A DNA stretch of 25,292 nt, taken from contig NW_014577859.1 of NCBI RefSeq assembly GCF_000485595.1, forward strand, positions 36,538 through 61,829, read 5' to 3'. The position numbers and the translations under genes are program-made. Of this stretch, positions 1 through 11,382 are shown piece by piece. The first letter of the stretch is position 1, and every line of letters starts with the position of its first letter. The notes under the pieces were generated by a model. That model was not told the DNA's origin. It saw nothing but the letters and a program-made list of their open reading frames with translations, and did not search any database. Source of the stretch: Priapulus caudatus (Eukaryota > Priapulida > Priapulimorpha > Priapulimorphida > Priapulidae).

Positions 1-1440
1 AAATAACATTCCATTTTCAGCTATTCTTGCCCTATTTATGGTGGTGTGCGATTCTGCTGAATGCGTGCCATTCGCCATCCTTACATCTCCCGACTTTGAC
101 CTCTCCTCAAGTTCTGCTTGTATGTTGTTGCCTTTTGACAATTCAGACGTCTTTCATGGATCCTAACCATTTCCTGTCTCAGGCTCGCCCTTTTTTCCGA
201 GACTCGAACACTGGATTTCCTCTTGTTGCATCACAGCTGCGTACGATGAAGTGTCTCCACCTAGGTGGCCGGTTTCACGATGTACGTTTTCCTTGTCGGC
301 CTCATTACTGTGCCTACCCTAGTTATAGCCTCGTCTAGCGGTGCTTGGTCGCTTGCAATGAGTGGCCGTCTAGATTGGTATTTCGTACATCTCCATAGTC
401 CCTTCCAGGTTATTTATCTATCAAGGATCTGCTCCGTCTGATGACCTATCATGCCAGGGTACGCCCGCCTGCTGAAACAGCTGCCGCATGACCAGCGCCG
501 TATCCATCGGCCCTTTCGTCATACCTGTCTGCTCCCTACGCAGTAGCCTCACTCCGATAACAGCTGCGAACGCCGCTCTACCGGCGATCGAACACTGCGT
601 TGAAACATGGCAAACCATCCCGTTCGTAGTCAGCATGCTGTGATCGTGGGCAATCTCTATCATCACCGTCTAGAGTCTCACCCTTCAAGCATAATCCATA
701 ATTGAATTCCCCATCATTCTCTGGCACTGATTTATAGCTAGCCGTCATCTCGAACTTTATCAGGAAGCTGCTTAGAGCAATTCCATCTCCCTTTTCCTAA
801 AGTTTGGCAGGCTGCTCGATCCTTTACAGGCTGTACTGCGCGCACGCCGACTTCTCTCACGTGCTAAAGGCAGGTCGTGTGCCATCGACTCCCTCCTTTG
901 TGTACGGCAGCATCCCCAACCGTAGCGTGATCTCTCCGCAGCGTTGGCCTTGTTGAAATTTCTGCTTCCCTGTCAGCCGCGAAATCCGAATCATCTACCG
1001 CTTTTCTGCTCTTAGACATGCTGCCGTGCTGTTCGACCGGACTTCCCCGGTTTCTTCTTAAGCCTTCCTGGCTTACTTCCAGCGCTGGGTAGGGCGTGGA
1101 TGGTCTCTCTGTCCCCTTTCCTGTTGCAATATTCTTCCCGCTTTCCATGTAATCCCTTTCCTGATCCTGTATCTTCTCTCCTATAATCCTTGGCGGCTCC
1201 GAGATCTCTTCCTATCCCTAGAAGACTCATTCGATGCAGCGATACGCCATCCGCCGAGCGCTGACTGCGTCGATGCGGGGGGGGCGGGGGTACCTGTCCC
1301 CTTCCGAAAATAATGGACTCACCCATTACTTCCCCGTTCACGCAGCTGCTGTCGATGACTCATTTGCCTCCTTGCCTCACCTCGGTCCACCCATTCTCTC
1401 GCGGCGCAGAAGTCCCGTATTCTTTTTATAAACTCGACAT
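1..1440 (-). pseudogene. gag: gag of inverted retrotransposon copy (frameshifted, cut by window edge)
   Basis: Read on the minus strand, this matches the gag at 12740 onward. The start codon lies at 1438-1440, and the window edge falls near the position equivalent to 14096, just after the first cysteine of the zinc knuckle. Many one-base indels break the frame into short pieces. One piece at about 421-666 carries the VMRQLF segment of the gag core, which the intact copy also has. Nothing here could make a full protein as written. The indels affect the adjoining LTR too, so they may be sequencing or consensus errors rather than mutations. Homology is clear by eye; the exact identity was not computed. 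Confidence 0.85.
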
Positions 1441-1517
1441 GTTTTTATCCTTGCCCTCACCAATTATTCGTCTAATAACACTGCGCACGCTTGCTATGCT
1501 ACTCCTTCATGCGAACG

Positions 1518-1535
1518 ATCCCGGACGAGCCCCCA
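1518..1535 (-). other. Primer-binding site (tRNA-Pro type), inverted copy
   Basis: On the minus strand this reads TGGGGGCTCGTCCGGGAT, the 18-nt sequence complementary to the 3' end of tRNA-Pro. It lies 6 nt inside the LTR end, as in the central copy, and it is undamaged although the neighbouring sequence is indel-rich. Confidence 0.85.
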
Positions 1536-1541
1536 TTAACC

Positions 1542-2783
1542 TGTAGTGGCCCTAGGGTTGGCCGACTACGGTCCGACAGACGTTGTTTTAACGCGCGTGT
1601 CCCAGTAGTGGGATTCAGTGTCCGCTCTGCCGGTATACAGGCAGCGACGGTGATGTCGACCGTAGCAGATAACAGCGGTAGCACCAACGAACAGAACACA
1701 GTGCTATTTCGGTTAACGGTATGGTATAGCTTTATTCTTTGTTACTAGTCACAAATAATTCCTCTGCGCTCGTATGCTGCCGCAGATCCTATCACCACTA
1801 GATTTATATTGACGAAAGTAACACGTCGCCTGGTTCATCTTCCTCTCACGTTCGTGTCCTCTCCTCGCATAGACCTAGGCAGTCTCCAAGGAGTCTCCCT
1901 CTCCTCCACGCCTGGCTCTACCTAACCGGAAACCCGTTCTTCTCCAGTCCTCGTTTTATTCCCCTCTCCGTTCGTCTCCGTTTTCACCTTACCTGAAAAC
2001 GTGTGCTTCTTCCCTATCTCTCTGACGCTTCTCTCGCTCCCTCTCTTCTTCTTCCGTCCTCTCCTTCGTCTTCTTCTTCTCCTCCTTCTTCTTCTTCCTC
2101 TTCCTAGACCTTGAAAATAATGCTTTCTTCCTCTTTCTCTTCGGCCTATTCTTCTCCTTCTTATTCTCCTTAACCTAGCCCTGAAAAATAACACTCTCGT
2201 CCTCTTTCTCTTCGCTCCTCTTCTTTCTTCTTCTTCTTCCTACCTAGACCTGAAAAGTAACACCAGGCTCTGCGATTCGGCGCGCCTTATATACTTAGCA
2301 AAACCCCGCAGATTTCGTTTGCTGGTGCAATCACTGTGCGTGCAATCGTTTCACCGATGACGCAACCCGTGTTGTTTGGTACGATGTTACATTCATCGTA
2401 TTGCAACCCGTTTCTGAGTAATATTCCTCTCTTTTGACAACTAGACTCTTCATTCTATTCAAATCCCCTTCATATTATTATGCTGACTAATAATACATAA
2501 ACCGCGCAGATTATTATATCCTATTTATCTCGTTATCGCTGTTGCGCGTAAACACTCCTTGTTTTCCGCCGACAGGACAGCGCAAGCCGCAGTGATAGCA
2601 TGATCCAAGATGGCTGCGCCCATCCGTGACGCGTGCGTGTTGACATATATTTATGTGCGGTCTATATCTTATCCTCTCTTTAGTAAATATATGGCTATAT
2701 TCCATCTATATTGTGAGTTCAGTCTATCCATTCTGATCTAGTCTACTGCTCCTGTAAGTTACACACGCCCCGAAATCTCCGCA
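1542..2783 (-). repeat. 5' LTR of inverted retrotransposon copy
   Basis: Reverse-complement match to the LTRs at 11383-12644 and 16447-17672 over its full length of about 1.24 kb. It begins TGCGGAG and ends ACTACA on the minus strand. On that strand it keeps the TATA box (2287-2293), the long purine-rich block (seen on + as a CTT/TCC-rich stretch, about 1960-2250) and the AATAAA signal (1731-1736). Small indels against the other LTRs number a few per hundred bases. This is the 5' LTR of its copy, because PBS and gag follow it on the minus strand. Confidence 0.9.
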
Positions 2784-3620
2784 ATCGCCACAATCTTCTG
2801 TCAATGGTGTAGTATATTTAGGATATATATGACACGCCAGATGGCGCAAACATCACCACGCAGGACATCGGATGTATGGCGTTCATAGTCATTGAATAAA
2901 CAGCTTGTTACGGCTACCATATGTCTTGTAATCGTGCTATCCCGGCCCCCCCACTCCGAGGTCGGAGGGACCGCATGCGCGTTCCCAAAATCTCCGGTAA
3001 AGGGGTATTTTTCGCGCGACAAAATCCGGCCCAAGAATTGTAAAAAAGGGGGTTATTTGACTTTTCACCCGCGAGATTTCTTTAAAAAGGGGCGTGTGTT
3101 TTTCTTATATAAACGTTACAAAAAACGTTATAACAACTTTTGCATAACGTTATAAAAACGTTATAATAACGTTTTTGTGTTAGCTGGGTTCATGCAATTC
3201 CAGCACTGATATATCGTCGCCATGCATGTAGCATTTTCTTCCCTTAGTCTACTCGGGCCAGCCCCAAATACGTTCGATTTGGCAGTCACGTGGTATTTTT
3301 GCGTTACCCGGATCAACCCGGGCGAGGCCGAAGTAACCCACTAGCCGAGCCGCTCACTTGGGGAAGTATCCCACAATCCATTGCAACGACACCATGCATG
3401 GCGATGATGGGGAGCAACCCAGGGAAGCAAATCGAACGCGCTAGACAGTCTGCAGCCGGATATCCGCGCGAAGCGCTCAAACGCCGCTCTAGCAGCGCAC
3501 TTAATCAATTTCGCTGCCCTTTTCCCAACCCCAATGCTCGAGTCCTCTCTAGGTATAGGTGGAAGCCGTGTTATCGCTGAATTGAGCAGCTCTGCCCATT
3601 GCACGTGGGTTTCCACTGCC
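2784..3620. repeat. Left arm of inverted duplication outside the LTR
   Basis: The reverse complement of 2784-2960 follows 11170-11382 closely, including shared words such as GTGGGGGGCCGGGATAGCA and CTGTTTATTCAATGA. Similarity continues with more gaps toward 3620, paired with about 10570-11170. Shared landmarks there include a CCCCTTTTTAAAGAA block and a GGGCAGCGAA block. Because this DNA lies outside the LTR, the two oppositely oriented elements are not independent insertions. The outer 200 bp is certain; the inner part is a by-eye alignment and less sure. No gene is seen. Confidence 0.65.
3111..3176. repeat. AACGTTATAA palindromic repeat cluster
   Basis: Four or more copies of the core AACGTTA(TAA) occur in 66 bp. 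The last two form a perfect inverted repeat with 10-bp arms (3154-3163 and 3167-3176) around TAA. The cluster is AT-rich. Its homologous position in the right arm (about 10930-10990) does not keep the array. Function is unknown. Confidence 0.6.
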
Positions 3621-4140
3621 CAGGTAGGTAGAGATTTGCTAGAAATGCCCCCAATTCTTTTTTCACTACTAGGCGCGCTTTCTTTGCTGTAATAACAGTT
3701 TCCGTTTTTTGTTCACATTGTAACAATATATAGCGCTCATGCGTAGCATTGACTGGCTAAGTTTAGAGGATCCGATATATAGGAACAAACTACAATAACA
3801 TTATCTCAGGACTGCTAAAATTTCTGAACCCCCCTTTCGCGGGCTTTTTGCGGGTTTTTCCTGCCTTGGAGACCCCCCTAAATCTGGAACACTGCTCAAT
3901 GTACCCCCTATCTCAGGTTAGCTCTCATTCCAACCGTAGTGACGTTAGTGTAGAGTGTGGAACTGTCGAACCAGTTTACACTACGTAGTGTAGATTTCAG
4001 TGATCCAGATGAGACGGGATACTAGAGAAGCGTTGCCGAAAGGAGGTGTTGATGCTAAGCGCTGAGCGCAGATCTTGCGCGCAGTTCCGCGGCAAGGCGC
4101 ACGCGACCGCGGGAACGTCCTACGACAGTATGCAGCGCTG

Positions 4141-4195
4141 GCAGCTATGGATCCGTGCGCCGAGTGCGTAGGTCGGCGCACGGATCCATTGCTGC
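4141..4195. repeat. Strong perfect hairpin
   Basis: Perfect 17-bp arms at 4147-4163 and 4173-4189 enclose a 9-nt loop. The stem extends to about 23 bp with a single mismatch (GCAGC at 4141, GCTGC at 4191). The arms are GC-rich and contain GGATCC. The transcript of either strand would fold tightly. It could be a small-RNA precursor, the tip of a foldback transposon or a cruciform; the sequence alone does not decide. Confidence 0.7.
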
Positions 4196-4304
4196 CCGCG
4201 AGCAATCGAGAATTTTAGGAAAAATAGAATGAAAGAGCTGAGCTCCATTAAGCTGCTCTTCTTTGCTAGTTGAATGGAAATATCAATGAAAGTGTCAACA
4301 CTTT

Positions 4305-4425
4305 GTACTTCTACACGTGTTGTATAAGTATGTGTAAGTATAAGTGTTGTATACGTACGTGCGTTGGTGTGTGACTGCGTGCGTTCATACATGTATACGC
4401 ACGTGTGTGCGTATTTGTCTGCTTC
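4305..4425. repeat. Degenerate GT-rich simple repeat
   Basis: Interrupted runs of GTGT, GTAT and GTGCGT on the + strand, for example around 4320-4350 and 4400-4415. This looks like a decayed (GT)n microsatellite. No coding potential is seen. Confidence 0.55.
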
Positions 4426-4969
4426 GTAGTACTACAGCTAGCTCTGTGCTTGCGTGCATGGCTGCCTGTCAAAAGTTAAAAGTTACGGAAAACCCTACTT
4501 CGTTGGGTGCATGTTTGTAATTCTGCTGTCCTTTGTGTGTGAAGAAGACCGTTGAAACGATAATGGATCTTCAAATAATACATGAACATGACATCACACA
4601 TGTAGATTGATCATGTAGATGAGATGGACTTCGGAAGTACATCTGCAGACACAACAAGAAAAAAACCGCACATTGACGGGTTAAAAAAGCAGCCAATGCA
4701 AATGATTCTGCGAATTTGGTGAGAGAATCATTTTGCCAAAAGTCAAAAGCACTCAACACTACACTAGCCACAGGCACGCTATCACTAGGTATCGGCAGCC
4801 GTTACTTGACACGTTTGCGACTGACACCTACTGCTGTAGCTTGGGTTGTGCTTCTCTCCCGATGCGTCCTGGGCGGTGTCTGTGATGCAATTTCTTGTTC
4901 CGCTTCCTTTCTGCCTGGCTCTGGTTCTCGAACTGTGCCGTGCTTGTCTTTCCTCTCTTGTATCGCCTT

Positions 4970-5700
4970 GTAGGGTAGGCATTATAAGGTATCGATAGCG
5001 TGAAGCAGTTTAGGGCAATAGGTATATAAATTGACTATTTATTAAATTAGGATTTACCTTGTTACGATCCGCTACGCTATGATCTTAATTGGCAGACGAC
5101 GTTGGTTTACATATAGTGATGTATTGGATGTGGTGTAACAATTTTCAAATAAATCCGTGTGGGATTACAGGTAGAAGAAGACTGATTTAGAAATGGTGCG
5201 AGTTGCAGTTCGAACTGCAGGGCACGTCAATTGAGTGCTGGGTCAACAACATAAACTTACTGTTAGGCGCATACTTCGGTCATTACAATAATAGGAGTGG
5301 CGGTCCAACGCACCCATGCTGCTGCTATTCACAAGCCTCATGCTCAAGGGCCCTCAGCAGTGTACGCAATACGTTTCTGTCGTTGGACTTCTCATGTTTG
5401 AGCGTTTGGGCGTCTGTAACGGTTAGTTGTGTACGTTTTTTCAGCTAACCTTGCGGAGGGTAAACACTAACTCAATCGCGCGCTCCCCGCTTTTCAACGG
5501 GAAGATGTATTTTAATTTGAACGTTGCTTAAGTATGAAATTAGTAAGACTGCAGGACTATTACTTATCACGGATGTGGTGGGAATCACGCTGCGTTGTAA
5601 CTTTTATGGAATTGGTCCGTGTTCTGATGTGTATTAGGGAATTTAACTGTGTGAATAGTAGTGCATGAGTGTTTGGTGCAGGTGACTGGTTACCTAGGAA
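4970..5700 (+). repeat. Diverged direct repeat, copy A
   Basis: Pairs in the same orientation with about 9660-10345. Landmarks shared in order are TAGGGTA-GCAT, ATAGGTATA, TAGTGATGTAT, GTGGTG/GGGGTAAC, GGGCACGT, ATGCTGCT, TATTCA, CTCATGC, ACGCAATA-CGTTT, AAACACT and TTTTCAACGG. Spacing drifts by small indels, and identity looks like roughly two thirds by eye. No open frame is shared. It could be a dispersed transposon fragment or an old, or noisily read, duplication. Confidence 0.55.
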
Positions 5701-7196
5701 AATAAAGCCTTTCATTTGTCTCTACCTTGGTGTATTCTAAAGCCTTTTTAATACGATGATCTGCCATCTGAAAGCTAGTCATACACGCTTTATGTGGCTT
5801 ATATTCAGGGTCAAGTTAAGGCATATTTTAGAATTCTATTCGCACATCTCAAACTAACACAAACAGGATATACTCAAACTTATATAAACGGTTGTCTAAA
5901 TCTGTATTGGTGTTGTACTTAACTACTAATTAACTCTGTAGGCTTGCCCCTACACGGTTGTCCGTGGTAGACGAATTAGTAGAAGTAGTGGGATGGTGAA
6001 CAGACGCGTTGCGACAATTAAACTGAACTTTTCAATATTTCTCGTAGGGCTGACATAGATAGTTTCTAATATCGTACTTATCATGAGTGTAATGTTTTCT
6101 GCTGCTTATAACATACGTATTGTATGCTTTATATGGGGACTGGTTATATGTATAAGACTAAATAAACACCAAGGGGGGATAGAGAGAGGAAATAACTCAC
6201 GGGCCAATATGATATCATTTCACGGCTAGAGTTATATTAGTTCCTTACTGAGTGCCTGTGATTGAGAGCAGTGATTACGGCTGCATATCTCGGCGGTAGC
6301 GTTAGGGTGGATGGTAAGAGACTCTAGCGGGGTATTGGCCGCTTACTCATTAAACTGCCGGCTCTTATTCTTTCTTGGTTCTCGAATCCGAAAATTCGTA
6401 ATCCTCGAATCCGAATCGCGAAGAAGTTGTATCCGCACGCTTCCAGATTGAGTTTTTTTTTCGTTGGTGTTTTTCTTGTCCTTCTGTGGTGAGGTGTGTA
6501 CTATGGGCGCTGGATTAGCTATGGCCATTGGTTCTTGTCCGGCTACCTTAATTGCGGAGTTTCAATCGTCGTCCTAGTGCTGAGGCCTGTCCACCAGATG
6601 TCCGCGTGATCTTCGGAGCTGGCGTTGCCTTCGTTGATTGTATCTGGGCGGTATCCGGGCACAGGTTTACTTCGAGCGGTCTCCCTAGACGGCGCTCCCT
6701 GCATGAATCGGGTTGTGTTGAGCTGTTCCTCGTTTCATATTGGCTCTCCTGTCCGAGTGGGAGGCGTCCTATTCGCTGTTGTCCCTCTTGTGGCTGTCCA
6801 ACTGCTGTGCCAGTCGAGTTAGTGTCAGATTCATCCGCGGGTGATGATCGAAATTAATCCGCGTAAGTGATCGGGGCTCATTGCTTTTTGCTCCTCCTTT
6901 ATGACTTGATCGCGCCGCCTCGCTCAGCCTGTGCGCCACGCGTGATAACCAGAATTACTGCTTTAGCACGCTGGGGCGCTGTCGTTCTGGGTATCACGTT
7001 TCGCCGGCTGCCTGCCGCGTTGTAAGGCTCTCCATACGTTACTGGGCTGGGAGTGAAGACATTTCTCACTCGCACTTAAGTTACTCTAGTTACATATGCA
7101 GATGGGGTCGTTGTTCGTATCAGGTACTACAGTATGTAACCGAGGTAGTTTTAGGTTGGTGTATATGTTTATATTTTTATATGAGGGCGAATATGT
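5700..7196. other. Non-coding spacer, no gene seen
   Basis: AT-rich until about 6540, then more GC-balanced. The only structures I can support are a short imperfect hairpin near 5951-5971 and a 12-bp direct repeat CTCGAATCCGAA at 6381-6392 and 6404-6415. The open frames at 6552-6857 show no recognisable domain. Confidence 0.55.
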
Positions 7197-7254
7197 TTAG
7201 GGTTTTGGGTTAGGATTAGGGTTAAGGGTTAGGGTTAGTGTTACGGTTTACGGG
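7197..7254 (+). repeat. Degenerate TTAGGG telomere-like tract
   Basis: Nine head-to-tail units of 6-8 bp. Three are exact TTAGGG, and the rest are variants such as TTAGGA, TTAAGGG, TTTTGGG and TTACGG. TTAGGG is the telomere repeat of most animals outside arthropods and nematodes, and also of many fungi and protists. The single orientation and decay fit an interstitial telomeric sequence rather than a live telomere. Confidence 0.65.
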
Positions 7255-7911
7255 TAGCACAAGGTTCTTATGTTAGGTAAGTCTGGGTACAAAGCTTTGT
7301 GTTATTCGTAGGCATATGGGATGTACGTCGTGCGGTCATCATTAGTGCCTGTTAGTAACCTTGATATTGACGTTGCAGGGAGGGAGGCCGCTTTTAGCAT
7401 TATCTTATATCGGCCTAGACTATACACAATTTCCACTCTGGTATGTAACGTTTCCTTCGTTCTGCTTTACTATTGGGCATGCGAATCATCCGGACGAGGC
7501 CCCCAAAACCTTGTGTATGCTGGGCCCTAGGGTGACGCACACTGGGGGAGTTTTCGCCACGCGCTGTGTTAGCGACGTGAATTAGTTTGTGTCGGATCAA
7601 TTTTGCTGCTGCTTCTATCCAGCGAAGGTAGGACGGGTTGGATGGCAGTACACGGAAAACCCAGAGTGAAATGAAGGCAAGTCTTTAGATGAGTTTTATT
7701 TAATGACGCAACTGATGGATTATTCATTATAGTGCGGATAACATGAATAACAGCAACACTTGGGAACTGCACGTATGGTCGATAAAGCGTATAGATTGAG
7801 ACTAGGGTGATATATTTATTTGCTCGTGCTGGACACGTTTACGTTCAATCTCGTTAGGCTGATTACACGTAATTATTTCTTCTTTATTCTGAGCAGGTAA
7901 TATTAGTTAGC
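7255..7911. other. Non-coding stretch, no gene seen
   Basis: Only short overlapping open frames without recognisable motifs. No RNA gene or clear repeat was found by eye. Confidence 0.5.
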
Positions 7912-9030
7912 CGTCTCTGTCTCTCGCTCGCTCGCGCTTCAAGTCGCCTTGCTGCGCTGGGTCGTGCGGGCTCGCGCGAGGTTCAGTGGAGTCTGCGCAA
8001 GGGTTTGTGTTGGCCTTTGTCGTGGTGTCGGCTATTCTAGCTTCCCTGGTCGCTTAGTATATTTAAGCGGTATTACCTTTCTCGCCGTTGTCTGCGGCGT
8101 GTGTGTGGTGCTCTTCTTCTGCCCTTCACTCGAATCGTTTAAGTTGTCCCGTTTGATCGTTTTCGTTCCACCCGTCCCGTTTGGGTTCGTTTCGGTTTCT
8201 TGTTGCTTCGCTGCGCGCGTTTGTCGTGTCTCGGATTCTCGTTCGTGGTCGTGTCCGTGGTGTGGCCGTCTCGGGTCGGGGTTCGTTCGTTTAGATTTCT
8301 GTTTCTGTTCGTTTTTTCGTGTTTCGTGTGTACTGTTGGCGGTTGGTCTGGGTCCGTTCTTTGGCGGTTTCGTGCGGGTTATTGCTCGTTCGTGTCGTTC
8401 GTTCGCTTTCGTTTTTCGTCCTTCGTGGGTCGCGTTCGGTTCGTTGTGTGCGCTCTCGTTACCGTCGTTTTTTCCTCGATGTACTGTGGCTCCGGGTTCG
8501 TTTTTCGTTCTGTGTCTGTCCGGAGGGAGTACTGACTTGACTTTTAGCGCATATTGTGGAGTTTTGGCTGCTTATGAGTACCTGGTTTGTGGGTGGATGG
8601 TTCCCCGCGGTGACGTAGGATCCAGGCGGCGGCCTCCCTGTCCCCGTGAGCGTCGGGGCGGTGCCGTAGCCGTTTGTGGGCCCCCTCGCGTTACAGAGCC
8701 ACGCTTGTAAGCTAGGTGCTGACTAAGCTCCGCCGGATTGTTCAATGATTACGCACGACGTCCGTACCCTTCGTTTGTCTGCGTCTACGTGCTGCGTGCT
8801 TGGGCGCCAGCCTCTCGCCCACGGCGCGCTGTTAACAAGTGAGTGCGCAACGTCCCTGCACCTCCCAGGATCGGCTGGCGCCACCTCCTCGGGGCAGGTA
8901 AAAGCTTTCCACTTCCCCCTGTTGCGGGTGGTCTTGGGCGGGGTGTTGTATGACTGTCATCCCCTCGTGGAACTCGACAATGGTTCTATCTCCTTGGCGC
9001 TGTTAAATTCTCGTACACTGTAGTTGTGAA
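7912..9030. other. GC/CpG-rich island with A-depleted + strand
   Basis: Base composition shifts sharply from the AT-rich surroundings. From about 8226 to 8470 the + strand has only about six A residues in roughly 245 nt, and it is full of TTCG, GTTCGT and GTCG words. A 253-codon open frame (7949-8710) arises because stop codons need A. Its product is a Cys/Phe/Val/Arg/Ser-rich string with no domain, and it does not begin with ATG. Near the 3' side is an inverted repeat with 10-bp arms (8803-8812 and 8873-8882). This could be a CpG island or 5' leader of an unseen gene or transposon; no function is assigned. Confidence 0.5.
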
Positions 9031-9659
9031 GTGTACGTTGTGACTAACATATATAAGTAGGGGGTAAGTTGGGTTGACCGGTGGTGTTTGTAGCATTTTT
9101 CGCCAATTGGCTTTGGAGGCATGTCATTTGTGATGGTAGGAGGCTTAATGGCATTTATATAGGGCCGATAAGGGAGCACCTATGGTGACAATTAGTGTTA
9201 GTGACGAGAATGGTTGGAGTAGATTAGATTTAGCTTCATCGCTGTTATGGTAAGACGTAGTTTGAAATTTACTCGTGGGACTAACATAGCGGTCGGTTGG
9301 CGGGGGTGGAATTGGTCTAAAGCTAAGTCGGAGTATTCTATTTTTTTTATAGTAATTGGGGGTATACCACGCAATTGTACAATTATTAGCGATGCATGGC
9401 ATTTCGTAACTGCACGCTAATAGCAGCACTGCAAGCTAAAATGTCTTTAGTGGGCTGTAAGTTGTCATTTTGAATATACGCACTAAGCACCGACTAACTG
9501 CGACGGCGACACCCATAGTGTTGGGCTATGAAAGCAATAGGGTTTCTAACCAATGACCGAATGAGCAATAGTACCTTGATCCAAAAGTGGGTTTGCTCAT
9601 TTAATTGTGACATCCATTTGAATTGCCAGATAATTTCAATTTGCTGAAGAACAATGGAT
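9031..9659. other. Non-coding stretch, no gene seen
   Basis: AT-rich sequence with only short open frames. Weak resemblance of about 9460-9530 to about 4725-4830 may extend the direct repeat described at 4970-5700, but it is too weak to call. Confidence 0.45.
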
Positions 9660-10345
9660 GGGGTAGGGTATGCATTTAGGTATGTAACCTGCAGTTAGGA
9701 TAGGTATAATAGACTTTTTTATAATAATTTTTGGTGCGATGTACCAATGATTAATTGAGAGGCTTTGAGGCTTTGATAGTGATGTATCGTGGTGGATGGG
9801 GTAACTAATTTCAAAGTAACTGTGAAAAATAGAAGAGACGATTAGAAACTGGCTTGAGTGCATCTGATGAGCAAACGGGCACGTAATAAAATTCGCAAAA
9901 CTAAACTTAACAGTCACGATAACGCTCAGACCAAAAAATCCGTTCGCAATCAGCATGCTGCTCTATTCAAGCAAGCTCATGCCGCATCCCCTACAGTGGT
10001 ATCACGCAATAACGTTTTCTGCCTAGTGTTTTCGGGTGTTTAGCGTTCGTGAAGCGCGTTAGTTTACGCTTTCAGCGCTGACCTCAGGTTAAACACTGAC
10101 AATGCCTCCCCATCATTTTCAACGGTGAGCGCGAGCGGGTGGATACGTTCTAAGCGCTCGTAAGCCTTTGCGTCGTTCACGCGGATATCGGCTGCAGACT
10201 GTCCTAGTGAAAATTCTCAGTGTAACAAACATCAATGCAACGAGGGCCTTATGCCAATCAAGTCGGGGTGGACTAAGATGCTACGTATAATTTGTGAATG
10301 CAGCGTTTCATGCGATTTGGCAGCTAGACGTCTGGTACGGGGACC
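9660..10345 (+). repeat. Diverged direct repeat, copy B
   Basis: Same-orientation partner of about 4970-5700, roughly 4.65 kb away. The best-matching part is about 9775-10135 against about 5115-5505. Both copies are gapped relative to each other and neither encodes a shared product. Confidence 0.55.
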
Positions 10346-10569
10346 CTTAAGCTCGCCAAGTATTTTTCGCTACATGAAGTTTTAGTTAGTCAAGCGTGTT
10401 GAACTCTCTTCAGCGCGGGAGCAGTGGCTAGGGGGAAGTGCTGCTATATCGGGCGATTCCTTGGTTGTAGGAAAAATTACCTTGAAAATCTCGGTCGGCC
10501 ATTGAGGGGCTCTGCTTGCGCGGCCATCTATTGGACGCCCATTATGTCACGAGAATAATTTCAGGGCGT

Positions 10570-11382
10570 GACGGCCGAAGCAATTACTAACGCTTTTCTA
10601 GAGGGAGAAAGCAGAACTGCGCCGGGACAAGGCAACGAGCAATTAACCAGAGCATTCGCCACATACTCATCAATTGAGCCGCGGCGATTATACGGGCTTT
10701 ATTCTGTACGCAAAGGGCACTGCGAATTTTTCTAATAGGGCAGCGAATAAGATTATTTGTTCAGAGCGTTTGTTTGCTGCCCGGCGTTTGGCTCGCTGCT
10801 TGTGGTGCGGCGGATATCGAGACGGCTGGCAGATGGGCGTCGAGGGGGAACTAGGGAGCAATATTTTTAACATTCAAGGAGGGTTTAAATTTGGACTGAT
10901 GAGCATTATGCAAAACTAGCAGGATAATATTGCAGGAATTTGATCGCGGCGGACGCTTTATGATAAAACGTTTTTATGATTATTCTAGGGATGAAAGAGA
11001 GAGATCAGAAAAACACCCCTTTTTAAAGAAGATCGTCGGAGGGAATAGTCACATCTACTTATCGTTGCCCTATGCTTTTAGCATGTCTTCGGCCGGATTT
11101 CTGTCGGCGCTGAGAGAATACCCGCGGGTTTGGACGGAGATGGTTTGGTGATGGGCGCATAGCGTCCCCCATCGAACCTGCCGAGTGGGGGGCCGGGATA
11201 GCAGTATTGACAGGAGACAGTATGGTAGTCCGTAACTAGTCTGTTTATTCAATGAACTATGAACCACGGCCATAGGAACTCCGATGTCCCTTGTGGTGTT
11301 TGGGTTTGCGCCAGTTGGCGTGTCAATATATGGATGCCTAAAGGGTGGGTATACTACACCATTACAGAAGATTGTGAGCGAT
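10570..11382. repeat. Right arm of inverted duplication; 5' flank of the central element
   Basis: The reverse-complement partner is 2784 to about 3620. The match is strongest next to the LTR (11170-11382). There this copy shows extra single-base insertions relative to the left arm, and the same indel-rich quality continues into the first 350 bp of the LTR. No gene is recognised; the open frame at 10930-11151 has no motif and is not shared with the other arm. Confidence 0.65.

Larger units (their letters stand above)
3620..4970. other. Non-coding spacer, no gene seen
   Basis: Only short unrelated open frames occur on either strand. None has a recognisable domain, and none has splice-like context that I can support. 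The stretch holds the hairpin at 4141-4195 and a GT-rich tract at about 4305-4425, annotated separately. Confidence 0.6.

Noticed and set aside
7197-7254. True chromosome end
   Set aside because: The tract is short and degenerate, in one orientation, and followed by ordinary sequence on both sides.
7949-8710. 253-codon open frame
   Set aside because: It exists because the strand lacks A and hence stop codons. It does not start with ATG, has no domain and has biased low-complexity composition.
3620-10570. Single giant palindrome (fold-back read) covering the whole left half
   Set aside because: The hairpin at 4141, the GT tract, the TTAGGG tract and the A-poor block have no reverse-complement partner at the mirrored positions.
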